Source: Arctopsyche grandis
Taxonomy: Eukaryota; Arthropoda; Insecta; Trichoptera; Hydropsychidae
DNA: 64,000 bases
Direction of reading: 5' to 3'
Assembly: GCF_051622035.1 (NCBI RefSeq)
Contig: NC_135365.1
Span: 15,790,001-15,854,000 of the forward strand
The notes under the pieces are model-generated. The model had not been told where the DNA came from. It was given only the letters and a program-made list of their open reading frames with translations, and made no database searches. The position numbers and the translations under genes were made by a program. Positions 15,001-26,217 of the stretch are shown piece by piece; position 1 is the stretch's first letter, and each line of letters starts with the position of its first letter.

Positions 15001-18000
15001 GTTAGCGAGTTTTTTGTATATTTTTGCAATGTCGAATTCTTTGATTTCAGTGATGGTTAGGTTAGGTTGGGTTAGGATGGATGACGAAAGCGGGTTTTTT
15101 TGTATATTTGAAAAATGTCGAATTCTTTGATTTCGTTGATAGTTAGGTTAGGCTGGGTTAGGTTTGGTAAATAAAACGAGGTTTGTGTAAATCGTACAAT
15201 CTCTAATTCTTTGATTTCGGTGTTGGTTGGGTTAGGTAGGGTTAGGTTTGATGAGGTAAGCGAGTTTTTTGTATATTTTAGCAATGTCGAATTCTTTGAT
15301 ATCGGTGATGGTTAGGTTTGGTGAGATAAGCGAGTTTTGTGTAAATCTTTCAATCTCGAATTTTTTTGATTTTGGTGATGGTTAGGTTAGGTTGGGTTAG
15401 GTTTGGTGAGGCTAGCGAGTTTTTTGTAAATCTTACAATCTCGAATTCTTTGATTTCGGTGATCGTTAGTTTAGGTTGGGTTAGGTTTGGTAAATTAAGC
15501 GAGGTTTGTGTTTATCTAACAATCTCAAATTCTTTTGATTTTGGTGATGGTTGGGTTAGGTTGGGTTAGGTTTGATGAGGTAAACGAGTTTTTTGTATAT
15601 TTTAGCAATATCAAATTCTTTGATATCGGTGATGGTTAGGTTAGGTTGGGTTAGGTTTGGTGAGGTAAACGAGTTTTTTGTATATTTTTGCAAAGTCGAA
15701 TTCTTTGATTTCGGTGATGGTAAGGTTAGGTTGGGTTAGGTTTGGTGAGGTTAGCGAGTTTTGTGTTAATCTTACATTCTCGAATTCTTTGATATCGGTG
15801 ATGGTTAGGTTTGGTGAGATAAGCGAGTTTTGTGTAAATCTTTCAATCTCGAATTTTTTTGATTTTGGTGATGGTTAGGTTAGGTTGGGTTAGGTTTGGT
15901 GAGGCTAGCGAGTTTTTTGTAAATCTTACAATCTCGAATTCTTTGATTTCGGTGATCGTTAGTTTAGGTTGGGTTAGGTTTGGTAAATTAAGCGAGGTTT
16001 GTGTTTATCTAACAATCTCAAATTCTTTTGATTTTGGTGATGGTTGGGTTAGGTTGGGTTAGGTTTGATGAGGTAAACGAGTTTTTTGTATATTTTAGCA
16101 ATATCAAATTCTTTGATATCGGTGATGGTTAGGTTAGGTTGGGTTAGGTTTGGTGAGGTAAACGAGTTTTTTGTATATTTTTGCAAAGTCGAATTCTTTG
16201 ATTTCGGTGATGGTAAGGTTAGGTTGGGTTAGGTTTGATGAGGTAAGCGAGTTTTTTGTATATTTTTGCAATGTCGAATTCTTTGATTTCGGTGATAGTT
16301 AGGCTAGGTTGGGTTAGGTTTGATGAGGTAAGCGAGTTTTTTGTATATTTTAGCAATATCAAATTCTTTGATATCGGTGATGGTTAGGTTAGGTTGGGTT
16401 AGGTTTGGTGAGGTTTGCGAGTTTTTTGTAAAAATCTAACAATCTCAAATTCTTTTGATTTCGGTGATGGTTGGGTTAGGTTGGGTTAGGTTTGATGAGG
16501 TAAGCGAGTTTTTTGTATATTTTAGCAATATCAAATTCTTTGATATCGGTGAATGTTAGGTTAGGTTGGGTTAGGTTTGGTGAGGTTAGCGAGTTTTTTG
16601 TAAAAATCTAACAATCTCGAATTCTTTGATTTCGGTGATGGTAACGTTAGATTGGGTTAGGTTTGGTGAGGTAAGCGAGTTTTGTGTAAAAATCTAACAA
16701 TCTCGAATTCTTTGATTTCGGTGATAGTAAGGTTAGTTTGGGTTGGGTTTGGTGAGGAAAGCGAGTTTTTTGTATATTTTTGCAAAGTCGAATTCTTTGA
16801 TTTCGGTGATGGTAAAGTAAGTTTGGGTTAGGTTTGGTGAGGTTAGCGAGTTTTGTGTTAATCTTACATTCTCGAATTCTTTGATTTCGGTGATGGTAAG
16901 GTTAGGTTGGGTTAGGTTTGGTGAGGTTAGCGAGTTTTGTGTAAATCTTACAATCTCGAATTCTTTGATTTCGTTGATGGTTAGGTTAGGTTGGGTTAGG
17001 TTTGGTGAGGTTAGCGAGTTTTTTGTATATTTTTGCAATGTCGAATTCTTTGATTTCAGTGATGGTTAGGTTAGGTTGGGTTAGGTTTGATGACGAAAGC
17101 GGGTTTTTTTGTATATTTTAAAAATGTCGAATTCTTTGATTTCGTTGATAGTTAGGTTAGGCTGGGTTAGGTTTGGTAAATAAAACGAGGTTTGTGTAAA
17201 TCGTACAATCTCTTATTCTTTGATTTCGGTGTTGGTTGGGTTAGGTAGGGTTAGGTTTGATGAGGTAAGCGAGTTATTTGTATATTTTAGCAATGTCGAA
17301 TTCTTTGATATCGGTGATGGTTAGGTTTGGTGAGATAAGCGAGTTTTGTGTAAATCTTTCAATCTCGAATTTTTTTGATTTTGGTGATGGTTAGGTTAGG
17401 TTGGGTTAGGTTTGGTGAGGCTAGCGAGTTTTTTGTAAATCTTACAATCTCGAATTCTTTGATTTCGGTGATCGTTAGTTTAGGTTGGGTTAGGTTTGGT
17501 AAATTAAGCGAGGTTTGTGTTAATCTAACAATCTCAAATTCTTTTGATTTCGGTGATGGTTGGGTTAGGTTGGGTTAGGTTTGGTGAGGTAAACGAGTTT
17601 TTTGTATATTTTCGCAAAGTCGAATTCTTTGATTTCCGTGATGGTAAGGTTAGGTTGGGTTAGGTTTGGTGAGGTTAGCGAGTTTTGTGTTAATCTTACA
17701 TTCTCGAATTCTTTGATTTCGGTGATGGTTAGGTTAGGTTGGGTTAGGTTTGGTGAATTAAGCGAGGTTTGTGTAAATCTTACAATCTCGAATTCTGTGA
17801 TTTCGGTGATGGTTGGGTTACGTTGGGTTAGGTTTGATGAGGTAATCGAGTTTTTTGTATATATTAGCAATGTCGAATTCTTTGATATCGGTTATGGTTA
17901 GGTTGGGTTAGGTTTGTTGAGGTTAGCGAGTTTTTTGTAGAACTTATTATCTCGAATTCTTTGATTTTGGTGATGGTAACGTTAGGTTGGGTTAGGTTTG

Positions 18001-18650
18001 GTGAGGTAATCGAGTTTTGTGTAAAAATCTAACAATCTCGAATTCTTTGATTTCGGTGATAGTAAGGTTAGGTTGGGTTGGGTTTGGTGAGGAAAGCGAG
18101 TTTTTTGTGTATTTTTGCAAAGTCGAATTCTTTGATTTCGGTGACGGTAAAGTTAGTTTGGGTTAGGTTTGGTGAGGTTAGCGAGTTTTGTGTTAATCTT
18201 ACAATCTCGAACTCTTTAATTTCGGTGATAGTTAGGTTTGGTGAGGTTAGCGAGTTTTGTGTAAATCTTACATTCTCGAATTCTTTGATTTCGGTGATGT
18301 TTAGGTTAGGTTGGGTTAGGTTTGGTGAGGTAAGCGAGTTTTTTGTATATTTTTTCAATGTCGAATTCCTTGATTTTGGTGATAGTTAGGTTAGGTTGGG
18401 TTAGATTTGGTGAGGTTAGCGAGTTTTGTGTAAATCTTACAATCTCAAATTCTTTGATTTCGGTGATGGTTAGGTTTGGTGAGGTAAGCGAGGTTTTTGT
18501 ATATTTTTTTAATGTCGAATTCTTTGATTTCGGTGATGGTTAGGTAAGGTTGGGTTAGGTTTGGTGAGGTAAGCGAGTTTTTTGTATATTTTTGCAATGT
18601 CGAATTCTTTGATTTCGGTGATGGTTATGTTAGGTTGGGTTAGGTTTGGT
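1..18650. repeat. TTAGG-bearing satellite, domain I (84/69-bp monomers)
   Basis: The stretch is built entirely from tandem copies of one monomer. The usual unit is 84 bp: a TTAGG-like block (ttaggttgggttagg), then tttggtgaggttagcgag, a variable T-rich linker, and a conserved tcgaattctttgatttcgg core. A 69-bp form lacks exactly the 15-bp pentamer block. Linkers fall into classes such as tgtatatttttgcaatgtc, tgtaaatcttacaatctc and a form 2 nt longer (tgtaaaaatctaacaatc). The plus strand is strongly G/T-rich and C-poor. Large segments recur at fixed offsets: 8,639 bp (1374-2781 with 10013-11420), 4,642 bp (10013-11420 with 14655-16062), 3,154 bp (about 8717-9855 with 11871-13009) and 2,827 bp (about 3424-4338 with 6251-7165). 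Because 84 and 69 are multiples of three, many spurious ORFs arise on both strands. No gene is supported here. Confidence 0.95.
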
Positions 18651-21600
18651 GAGTTTTGTGTAAATCCCTCAATCCCGAATTCTTTGATTTCGGTGATGGT
18701 AAGGTTAGGTTGGGGTAGGTTTGGTGAGGTAAGCTAGTTTTTGTTATATTTTTGCAATGTTGAATTTTTTGTATTTCGGTGATAGTTAGGCTAGGTTGGT
18801 TTAGGTTTCATGAGGTTCTTTGATTTTTGTGATGGTTAGGTTAGTTTGGGTTAGGTTTGGTAAGGTAAGCGAGTTTTGTGTAAATCTTACAATCTCGAAT
18901 TCTTTGATTTCGTTGATGGTTAGGTTAGGTTGGGTTAGGTTTGGTGAGGTTAGCGAGTTTTTTGTATATTTTTGCAATGTCGAATTCTTTGATTTCGCTG
19001 ATGGTTAGGTTAGGTTGGGTTAGGTTTGGTGAGGTCAGCGAGTTTTGTCTAAATCCGTCAATCTAGAATTCTTTGTTTTTGGTGATGGTTAGGTTAGGTT
19101 GGGTTAGGTTTGGTGAGGTTAGCGAGTTTTGTGTTAATCTTACAACCTCGAACTCTTTAATTTCGGTGATAGTTAGGTTTGGTGAGGTTAGCGAGTTTTG
19201 TGTAAATCTTACATTCTCGAATTCTTTGATTTCGGTGATGTTTAGGTTAGGTTGGGTTAGGTTTGGTGAGGTAAGCGAGTTTTTTGTATATTTTTTCAAT
19301 GTCGAATTCCTTGATTTCGGTGATAGTTAGGTTAGGTTGGGTTAGATTTGGTGAGGTTAGCGAGTTTTGTGTAAATCTTACAACCTCAAATTCTTTGATT
19401 TCGGTGATGGTTAGGTTTGGTGAGGTAAGCGAGGTTTTTGTATATTTTTTTAATGTCGAATTCTTTGATTTCGGTGATGGTTAGGTAAGGTTGGGTTAGG
19501 TTTGGTGAGGTAAGCGAGTTTTTTGTATATTTTTGCAATGTCGAATTCTTTGATATCGGTGATGGTTAGGTTAGGTTGGGTTAGGTTTGGTGAGGTCAGC
19601 GAGTTTTGTGTAAAAATCTAACAATCTCGAATTCTTTGATTTCGGTGATAGTTAGGCTAGGTTGGGTTAGGTTTGGTGAGGTTAGCGAGTTTTTGTATAT
19701 TTTTTTAATGTTGAATTCTTTTATTTCGGTGATGGTTAGGTAAGGTTGGGTTAGGTTTGGTGAGGTTAGCGAGTTTTTTGTATATTTTTGCAATGTCGAA
19801 TTCTTTGATTTCCGTGATAGTTAGGTTAGGTTGTGTTAGATTTGGTAATGTAAGTGAGTTGTTTTGTTATCTTACAATCTCGAATTATTTGATTTCGGTG
19901 ATGGTTAGGTTAGGTTGGGTTAGGTTTGGTGAGGTAAGCGAGTTTTTTGTATATTTTTGCAATGTCGATTTCTTTGATTTCGGTGATAGTTAGGTTATGT
20001 TGGGTTAGGTTTGGTAAATTAAGCGAGGTTCGTGTAAATCTTACAATCTCGAATTCTTTGATTTCGGTGATGGTTAGGTTAGGTTGGGTTAGGTTTGATG
20101 AGGTAAGCGAGTTTTTTGTATATTTTAGTAATGTCGAATTCTTTGATTTCGGTGATGGTTAGGTTAGGTTGGGTTAGGTTTGGTGAGTTTTGTGTAAATC
20201 CCTCAATCCCGAATTCTTTGATTTCGGTGATGGTAAGGTTAGGTTGGGGTAGGTTTGGTGAGGTAAGCTAGTTTTTGTTATATTTTTGCAATGTTGAATT
20301 TTTTGTATTTCGGTGATAGTTAGGCTAGGTTGGTTTAGGTTTTATGAGGTTCTTTGATTTTGGTGATGGTTAGGTTAGTTTGGGTTAGGTTTGGTAAGGT
20401 AAGCGAGTTTTGTGTAAATCTTACAATCTCGAATTCTTTGATTTCGTTGATGGTTAGGTTAGGTTGGGTTAGGTTTGGTGAGGTTAGCGAGTTTTGTGTA
20501 TATTTTTGCAATGTCGAATTCTTTGATTTCGCTGATGGTTAGGTTAGGTTGGGTTATGTTTGGTGAGGTCAGCGAGTTTTGTCTAAATCCGTCAATCTAG
20601 AATTCTTTGTTTTTGGTGATGGTTAGGTTAGGTTGGGTTAGGTTTGGTGAGGTTAGCGAGTTTTGTGTTAATCTTACAATCTCGAACTCTTTAATTTCGG
20701 TGATAGTTAGGTTTGGTGAGGTTAGCGAGTTTTGTGTAAATCTTACATTCTCGAATTCTTTGATTTCGGTGATGTTTAGGTTAGGTTGGGTTAGGTTTGG
20801 TGAGGTAAGCGAGTTTTTTGTATATTTTTTCAATGTCGAATTCCTTGATTTCGGTGATAGTTAGGTTAGGTTGGGTTAGATTTGGTGAGGTTAGCGAGTT
20901 TTGTGTAAATCTTACAATCTCAAATTCTTTGATTTCGGTGATGGTTAGGTTTGGTGAGGTAAGCGAGGTTTTTGTATATTTTTTTAATGTCGAATTCTTT
21001 GATTTCGGTGATGGTTAGGTAAGGTTGGGTTAGGTTTGGTGAGGTAAGCGAGTTTTTTGTATATTTTTGCAATGTCGAATTCTTTGATATCGGTGATGGT
21101 TAGGTTAGGTTGGGTTAGGTTTGGTGAGGTCAGCGAGTTTTGTGTAAAAATCTAACAATCTCGAATTCTTTGATTTCGGTGATAGTTAGGCTAGGTTGGG
21201 TTAGGTTTGGTGAGGTTAGCGAGTTTTTGTATATTTTTTTAATGTTGAATTCTTTGATTTCGGTGATGGTTAGGTAAGGTTGGGTTAGGTTTGGTGAGGT
21301 TAGCGAGTTTTTTGTATATTTTTGCAATGTCGAATTCTTTGATTTCCGTGATAGTTAGGTTAGGTTGTGTTAGATTTGGTAATGTAAGTGAGTTGTTTTG
21401 TTATCTTACAATCTCGAATTATTTGATTTCGGTGATGGTTAGGTTAGGTTGGGTTAGGTTTGGTGAGGTAAGCGAGTTTTTTGTATATTTTTGCAATGTC
21501 GATTTCTTTGATTTCGGTGATAGTTAGGTTATGTTGGGTTAGGTTTGGGAAATTAAGCGAGGTTCGTGTAAATCTTACAATCTCGAATTCTTTGATTTCG

Positions 21601-22344
21601 GTGATGGTTAGGTTAGGTTGGGTTAGGTTTGATGAGGTAAGCGAGTTTTTTGTATATTTTAGTAATGTCGAATTCTTTGATTTCGGTGATGGTTAGGTTA
21701 GGTTGGGTTAGGTTTGGTGAGTTTTGTGTAAATCCCTCAATCCCGAATTCTTTGATTTCGGTGATGGTAAGGTTAGGTTGGGGTAGGTTTGGTGAGGTAA
21801 GCTAGTTTTTGTTATATTTTTGCAATGTTGAATTTTTTGTATTTCGGTGATAGTTAGGCTAGGTTGGTTTAGGTTTTATGAGGTTCTTTGATTTTGGTGA
21901 TGGTTAGGTTAGTTTGGGTTAGGTTTGGTAAGGTAAGCGAGTTTTGTGTAAATCTTACAATCTCGAATTCTTTGATTTCGTTGATGGTTAGGTTAGGTTG
22001 GGTTAGGTTTGGTGAGGTTAGCGAGTTTTTTGTATATTTTTGCAATGTCGAATTCTTTGATTTCGCTGATGGTTAGGTTAGGTTGGGTTAGGTTTGGTGA
22101 GGTCAGCGAGTTTTGTCTAAATCCGTCAATCTAGAATTCTTTGTTTTTGGTGATGGTTAGGTTAGGTTGGGTTAGGTTTGGTGAGGTTAGCGAGTTTTTT
22201 GTATATTTTTGCAATGTTGAATTCATTGATTTTGGTGATAGTTAGGCTAGGTTGGGTAAGGTTTGTTGAAGTTTGCGAGTTTTGTGTAAATCTTTCAATC
22301 TCGAATTCTTTGTTTTCGGTGATGGTTAGGTAAGTTTGGGTTTG
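18651..22344. repeat. Satellite domain II with 1,534-bp higher-order repeat
   Basis: The same monomers are organised here into a regular higher-order unit. A distinctive junction (gagttttgtgtaaatccctc) occurs at 18651, 20185 and 21719, exactly 1,534 bp apart. Every variant monomer between the first two sites recurs at the same offset. The third unit follows the pattern to about 22190 and then diverges before the retroelement insertion. Unit copies differ by only scattered substitutions, which indicates recent amplification or homogenisation compared with domain I. Confidence 0.92.
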
Positions 22345-22356
22345 GTTTGGTAAGGT

Positions 22357-22904
22357 CTCTAGGTGACGACACAACGGTCAGGAGATTGACGACGATGGTG
22401 AAGATAGAGTTTCGGGACCTGGATGAAGGTGAAGAGCGCCAAGGTGTGATGGACGCCCTCAAAACAGTACTGGGACCGCTTACATTCGAGGAGGCTGAAG
22501 TGGTCAGCCTATTCAACATTTACAACGGAACAAGAGTCGCAGTTGGTAAAATGGCAAGCGACAAAGCACATACAATCCTAAAAAAAGGTAAGCTTCGCGT
22601 AGAATGGGTAAACTGCCGCGTTCGACCGCACATAGAAGCGGTCCGCTGTTACAAGTGCCAGGAGAACGGACAATTGGCAGCTACCTGCAGCGGAAGCGAC
22701 AGGTCCCAACTGTGTCGCCGATGTGGTAAAGGAGGCCACATAGCGGCCAATTGCGAGAACAGTCTGTGCTTCATTGTCTGCAAAGACCGCGGCACGGACA
22801 CCCAGCACATGGCAGGGACACCCAAGTGTCCTGCATTCAAAGCCGAACTGGAGAGACAGAGGAAGGGGAAGACACAAACATTATGGCTGCAAATGGAAAA
22901 ATAA
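22357..22904 (+). pseudogene. Retrotransposon ORF1 (gag-like), 5'-truncated
   Basis: The reading frame is open from the element's first base to the stop at 22902-22904, with the first in-frame ATG at 22395. It encodes the C-terminal part of a non-LTR ORF1 protein, which normally binds element RNA. Three Cys-rich units follow one another. The first reads CYKCQENGQLAATC, where the His of a CCHC knuckle is replaced by Gln. The second, CRRCGKGGHIAANC, is an intact CX2CX4HX4C knuckle. The third is a looser Cys/His stretch (CFIVC to HMAGTPKC). The start belonged to a longer protein cut off by 5' truncation. The last 22 nt overlap the ORF2 ATG at 22883. Confidence 0.8.
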
Positions 22905-25090
22905 GAGTCCTCCAGGTAAACCTTAACCATTGCAGGGCTGCGCAGGACCTCCTCCTGCAGACCATCTATGAGAAAAAAATTGACATCACAATAATAAGCG
23001 AACAACATCGCCCATTAAATGGAGATTGGTTCGCCGACACAACCCAGCGCTCGGCGATCTACATCTCACGTGGAGGCGGGTTAATCACAGAGGCAGGAAC
23101 ACCACAGGCAGGTGCAGTCTGGGTTCGGGTGCGGGGCGTGCGGTTCTACAGCTGTTACTGTTCGCCGAACGCCTCGGACTCGGACTTCGTACTGTTTTTG
23201 CACGAATTGGAGGTGAGTTTTAGCAGGAGCACAGGACGAGTGGTCGTTGCCGGAGACTACAATGCAAAGTCTACAGAGTGGGAATCACCTATCACCGATG
23301 AGCGCGGTCGTCTACTAGCTGACACAATGGCCAGACTAAACCTGCATGTCCTGAACACCGGAAGTGCAAATACCTTCGTCAGAGGAAGCACTGGCTCCAT
23401 AGTCGACGTCGCTTTCGCGGACGAGGACACCATTGGCCGCATTACCAACTGGAAGGTGCTCAGCGACACAACACTAAGCGACCACCAATACATCTCATAC
23501 GAGCTAAGAGACACAAGAACGACCGATTCGACCCCGCATAAGAACGAACCGAACAAGGTGGGCCGTCGGCAAGCTAGACACTAAAACGTGCGAAGAGACG
23601 CTCAAGTTCGAGTGTGGCCGTATTCAAGAAACCAGAACTGGAACAGAACTTTGCAAGGAGACAACGGCAGCGATCACTCGGGCTTGCGAGGCCTCGATGC
23701 CGAAGAAGGGTGGAGTGGGACGGAAACCACAATATTGGTGGAACGACGAAATTGCAGAGCTGCGAAGAACCTGCACAAGAAAACGAAGAGAGCACTGTTG
23801 GACTGGACGAAGACACAGATCAGGCCACGAAGACGACCAAACGGCCATCGAAACTGCAAGCGAAGCCCACAAAGAAGCAAGAAGAGCAGTCACCTACGCA
23901 ATCAGGAGGAGTAAAAAGTTGATGTGGGAACAACTCATAGCGACGGTGGACCTGGACCCATGGGGCCAAGCGTATCGTATGGTACGTAGTAAGCTATCCG
24001 GCCACCGCCAAATTCCCTTCTTAAACAGAGATGGAAATTTGGAAACGATAGTTTCACACCTTTTCCCTACACACAACGAGACGACACCATAAGCGTGGAT
24101 CATAGAGCCCGAAGACATCCCAGAGTTTACACTGGGTGAACTATACTCGGCAACAAAACGGCTGTCCACTGACAAATCACCTGGACCTGACGGAATGCCG
24201 AACGAAATTCTCCGCATATCTGCTAAAGTCTGACGTATTTGACTTATCTTGGAATAATTCTGGATGACAAATTAACCTTTAAGAAACAAGCTGAGCATGC
24301 CACCGAGAAAGCGGCAAGAGCTGTCAACAACATCGGACGACTAATGCCCAACATCGGAGGGCCCAAACCATACCGAAGAAAACTACTCAACAGCGTAGTG
24401 CACTCGGTGATCCTATACGGTGCACCAATATGGGCGCCCAGCATGGCAGTGAAGAGAACCAGAAAATACCTCGCAAGGATACAACGCAGGGGCGTACTGA
24501 GAATCGTATCGGAATATACAACAGTATCTGAGTGCGCAGTACTGGTTATTGCTGGAGTACCACCCATCGACCTACTGGCACATGAAAGAAAGAAGGTATA
24601 CGAGGGAAGAAAGGAGGGAACGAAAAAAGTAAGAGCGACGGCACGGGCGGAGCTCATGACGGAATGGCAGGTCCGCTGGGACGGCGCAGACAAAGGTAGA
24701 TGGACACATCGACTGATCCCATCAATCGCAGCCTGGACAAGGAGGAAAAGCGCACAACCGGACTATCACACAACCCAGCTACTAACCAGCCATGGGTGTT
24801 TCGGAGCATTCCTCAACCGCATCGGAAAGGAAACGACAGCAGGATGTCACCACTGTGAATCAATCAGAGACGACGCGGAGCATACACTCCTCGTATGCCC
24901 TGCATGGGAATCTGAAAGAGCCACACTCGAAGAAAGCACCCCGGTCAACACAGAAGACATAGCACAGAACATCACTAAGGACGTAGCCTCTTGGGATGCA
25001 TTCGCAGAGTTCGCAAGGAGCGTCATGAAGCAGAAGGAGGAGGCCGAACGGCTAAGGAAAGCGGAAAGACTTATAGAAGGAAATGAATAG
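22883..25090 (+). pseudogene. Retrotransposon ORF2 (endonuclease-RT), frameshifted with RT core deleted
   Basis: ORF2 starts at ATG 22883 (MAANGKIRVLQVNLNHC). The endonuclease domain is readable to 23584, with the motifs VAGDYNAKSTEW and LSDHQYISYEL typical of AP-like endonucleases. A frameshift near 23560 ends that frame. The linker and RT start continue in the next frame (23697-24232) with an in-frame TAA at 24090-24092, up to KSPGPDGMPNEIL, the start of the RT domain. At about 24233-24239 the sequence jumps to LTYLGIILDDKLTF, a segment normally well after the YADD motif, so the RT catalytic core is deleted. The frame from 24239 to 25090 encodes the C-terminal region with the HCESIRDDAEHTLLVC Cys-His motif. 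The copy is dead. Confidence 0.85.
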
Positions 25091-25443
25091 ATGTCAATCC
25101 ATATATATACTATTGACATCTATTCATTTCCTACCATAGATATAGATATACTATTACCAGCCTATCATTAATACTGCATATGAATGTTTTTCAGGAAACA
25201 GAAACCAAGCGGGCCAACTAGATGCACCGGAAAGGAGGGATCCACACAAAAAGGAGAAGCCAATAAGGACGAAATCAGCCCCTGCGGAAGCAAACCACCG
25301 ACGAGTGGGGTTCCCAAAGGGGTGAGGTGAGTCGGGGGAGTTTTTTAGTCAGTAAAAATCTGACACTTCCCTCTAGTGCGGACTAGAGGGAGTCTTATAG
25401 AAGATTTTCTCCTCCCACGCATAGAAAAAAAAAAAAAAAAAAA

Positions 25444-26217
25444 GTTTGGTAAGGTAAGCGAGTTTTGTGTAAATCTTACAAACTCGGATTCTTTGATTTC
25501 GGTGCTGGTTAGGTTAGGTTGGGTTAGGTTTGGTGAGGTCAGCGAGTTTTTTGTATATTTTTGCAATGTCGAATTCTTTGATTTCGATGATAGTTAGGCT
25601 AGGTTGGGTTAGGTTTGGTGAGGTAAAAGAGTTTTGTGTAAATCTAACAATCTCAAATTCTTTGATTTTGGTGATGGTTAGGTTAGGTTGGGTTAGGTTT
25701 GGTGAGGTTAGCGAGTTTTTTGTATATTTATGCAATGTCGACTTCTTTGATTTCGGTGATAGTTAGGCTAGGTTGGGTTCGGTTTGGTGAGGTTAGCGAG
25801 TTTTGTGTAAATCTTTCAATCTCGAATTCTTTGATTTCGGCGACGGTTAGGTTAGTTTGGGTTAGGTATGGTTAGGTAAGCGAGTTTTGTGTAAATCTTA
25901 CAATCTCGAATTCTTTGATTTCGGTGCTGGTTAGGTTAGGTTGGGTTAGGTTTGGTGAGGTCAGCGAGTTTTTTGTATATTTTTGCAATGTCGAATTCTT
26001 TGATTTCGGTGATAGTTAGGCTAGGTTGGGTAAGGTTTGGTGAGGTTAGCGAGTTTTGTGTAAATCTGACAATCTTGAATTCTTTGATTTCAGTGATGGT
26101 TTGGTTAGGTTGGGTTAGGTTTGGTGAGGTTAGCGAGTTTTATGTATATTTTTCTAATGTCGAATTTTTTGATTTCGGTGATAGTTAGGCTAGGTTGGGT
26201 TAGGTTTGGTGAGGTTA
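25444..26217. repeat. Satellite, distal block
   Basis: The same 84-bp-type satellite resumes directly after the retroelement poly(A) tail, beginning with the duplicated target gtttggtaaggt. It runs for about nine monomers and stops abruptly near 26217, where hAT transposase coding sequence begins. Confidence 0.93.

Larger units (their letters stand above)
22357..25443 (+). mobile_element. R1-like non-LTR retrotransposon, 5'-truncated and internally deleted
   Basis: The element of about 3.1 kb sits inside the satellite. It is flanked by a perfect 12-bp duplication, gtttggtaaggt, at 22345-22356 and 25444-25455, and ends in a 19-nt poly(A) tail (25425-25443). Base composition is balanced and unlike the surrounding satellite. 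It carries the end of a CCHC-knuckle ORF1, an AP-endonuclease domain, the start of a reverse transcriptase and a C-terminal Cys-His cluster. That architecture and the LQVNLNHCRAAQDLL endonuclease start resemble the R1 clade; the clade call is inferred from memory of the family. Part of the RT, including the catalytic YADD-type motif, is missing, so this copy cannot be autonomous. Confidence 0.88.

Noticed and set aside
297..22076. Dozens of ORFs of 60-124 codons in the first 22 kb on both strands
   Set aside because: They are translations of the 84/69-bp satellite, overlap in antisense, use TTG or GTG starts in many cases, and end where a linker variant is 2 nt longer.
1..22344. CRISPR-like array of regularly spaced repeats
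   Set aside because: The spacers are variants of the same monomer, not unique sequences, and the window is clearly eukaryotic.
22578..23008. Minus-strand ORFs across the R1-like element
   Set aside because: They are antisense shadows of ORF1 and the endonuclease domain.
1..26217. True telomere
   Set aside because: No run of pure TTAGG; the pentamers are a module within an 84-bp satellite and their strand orientation does not fit a left chromosome end.
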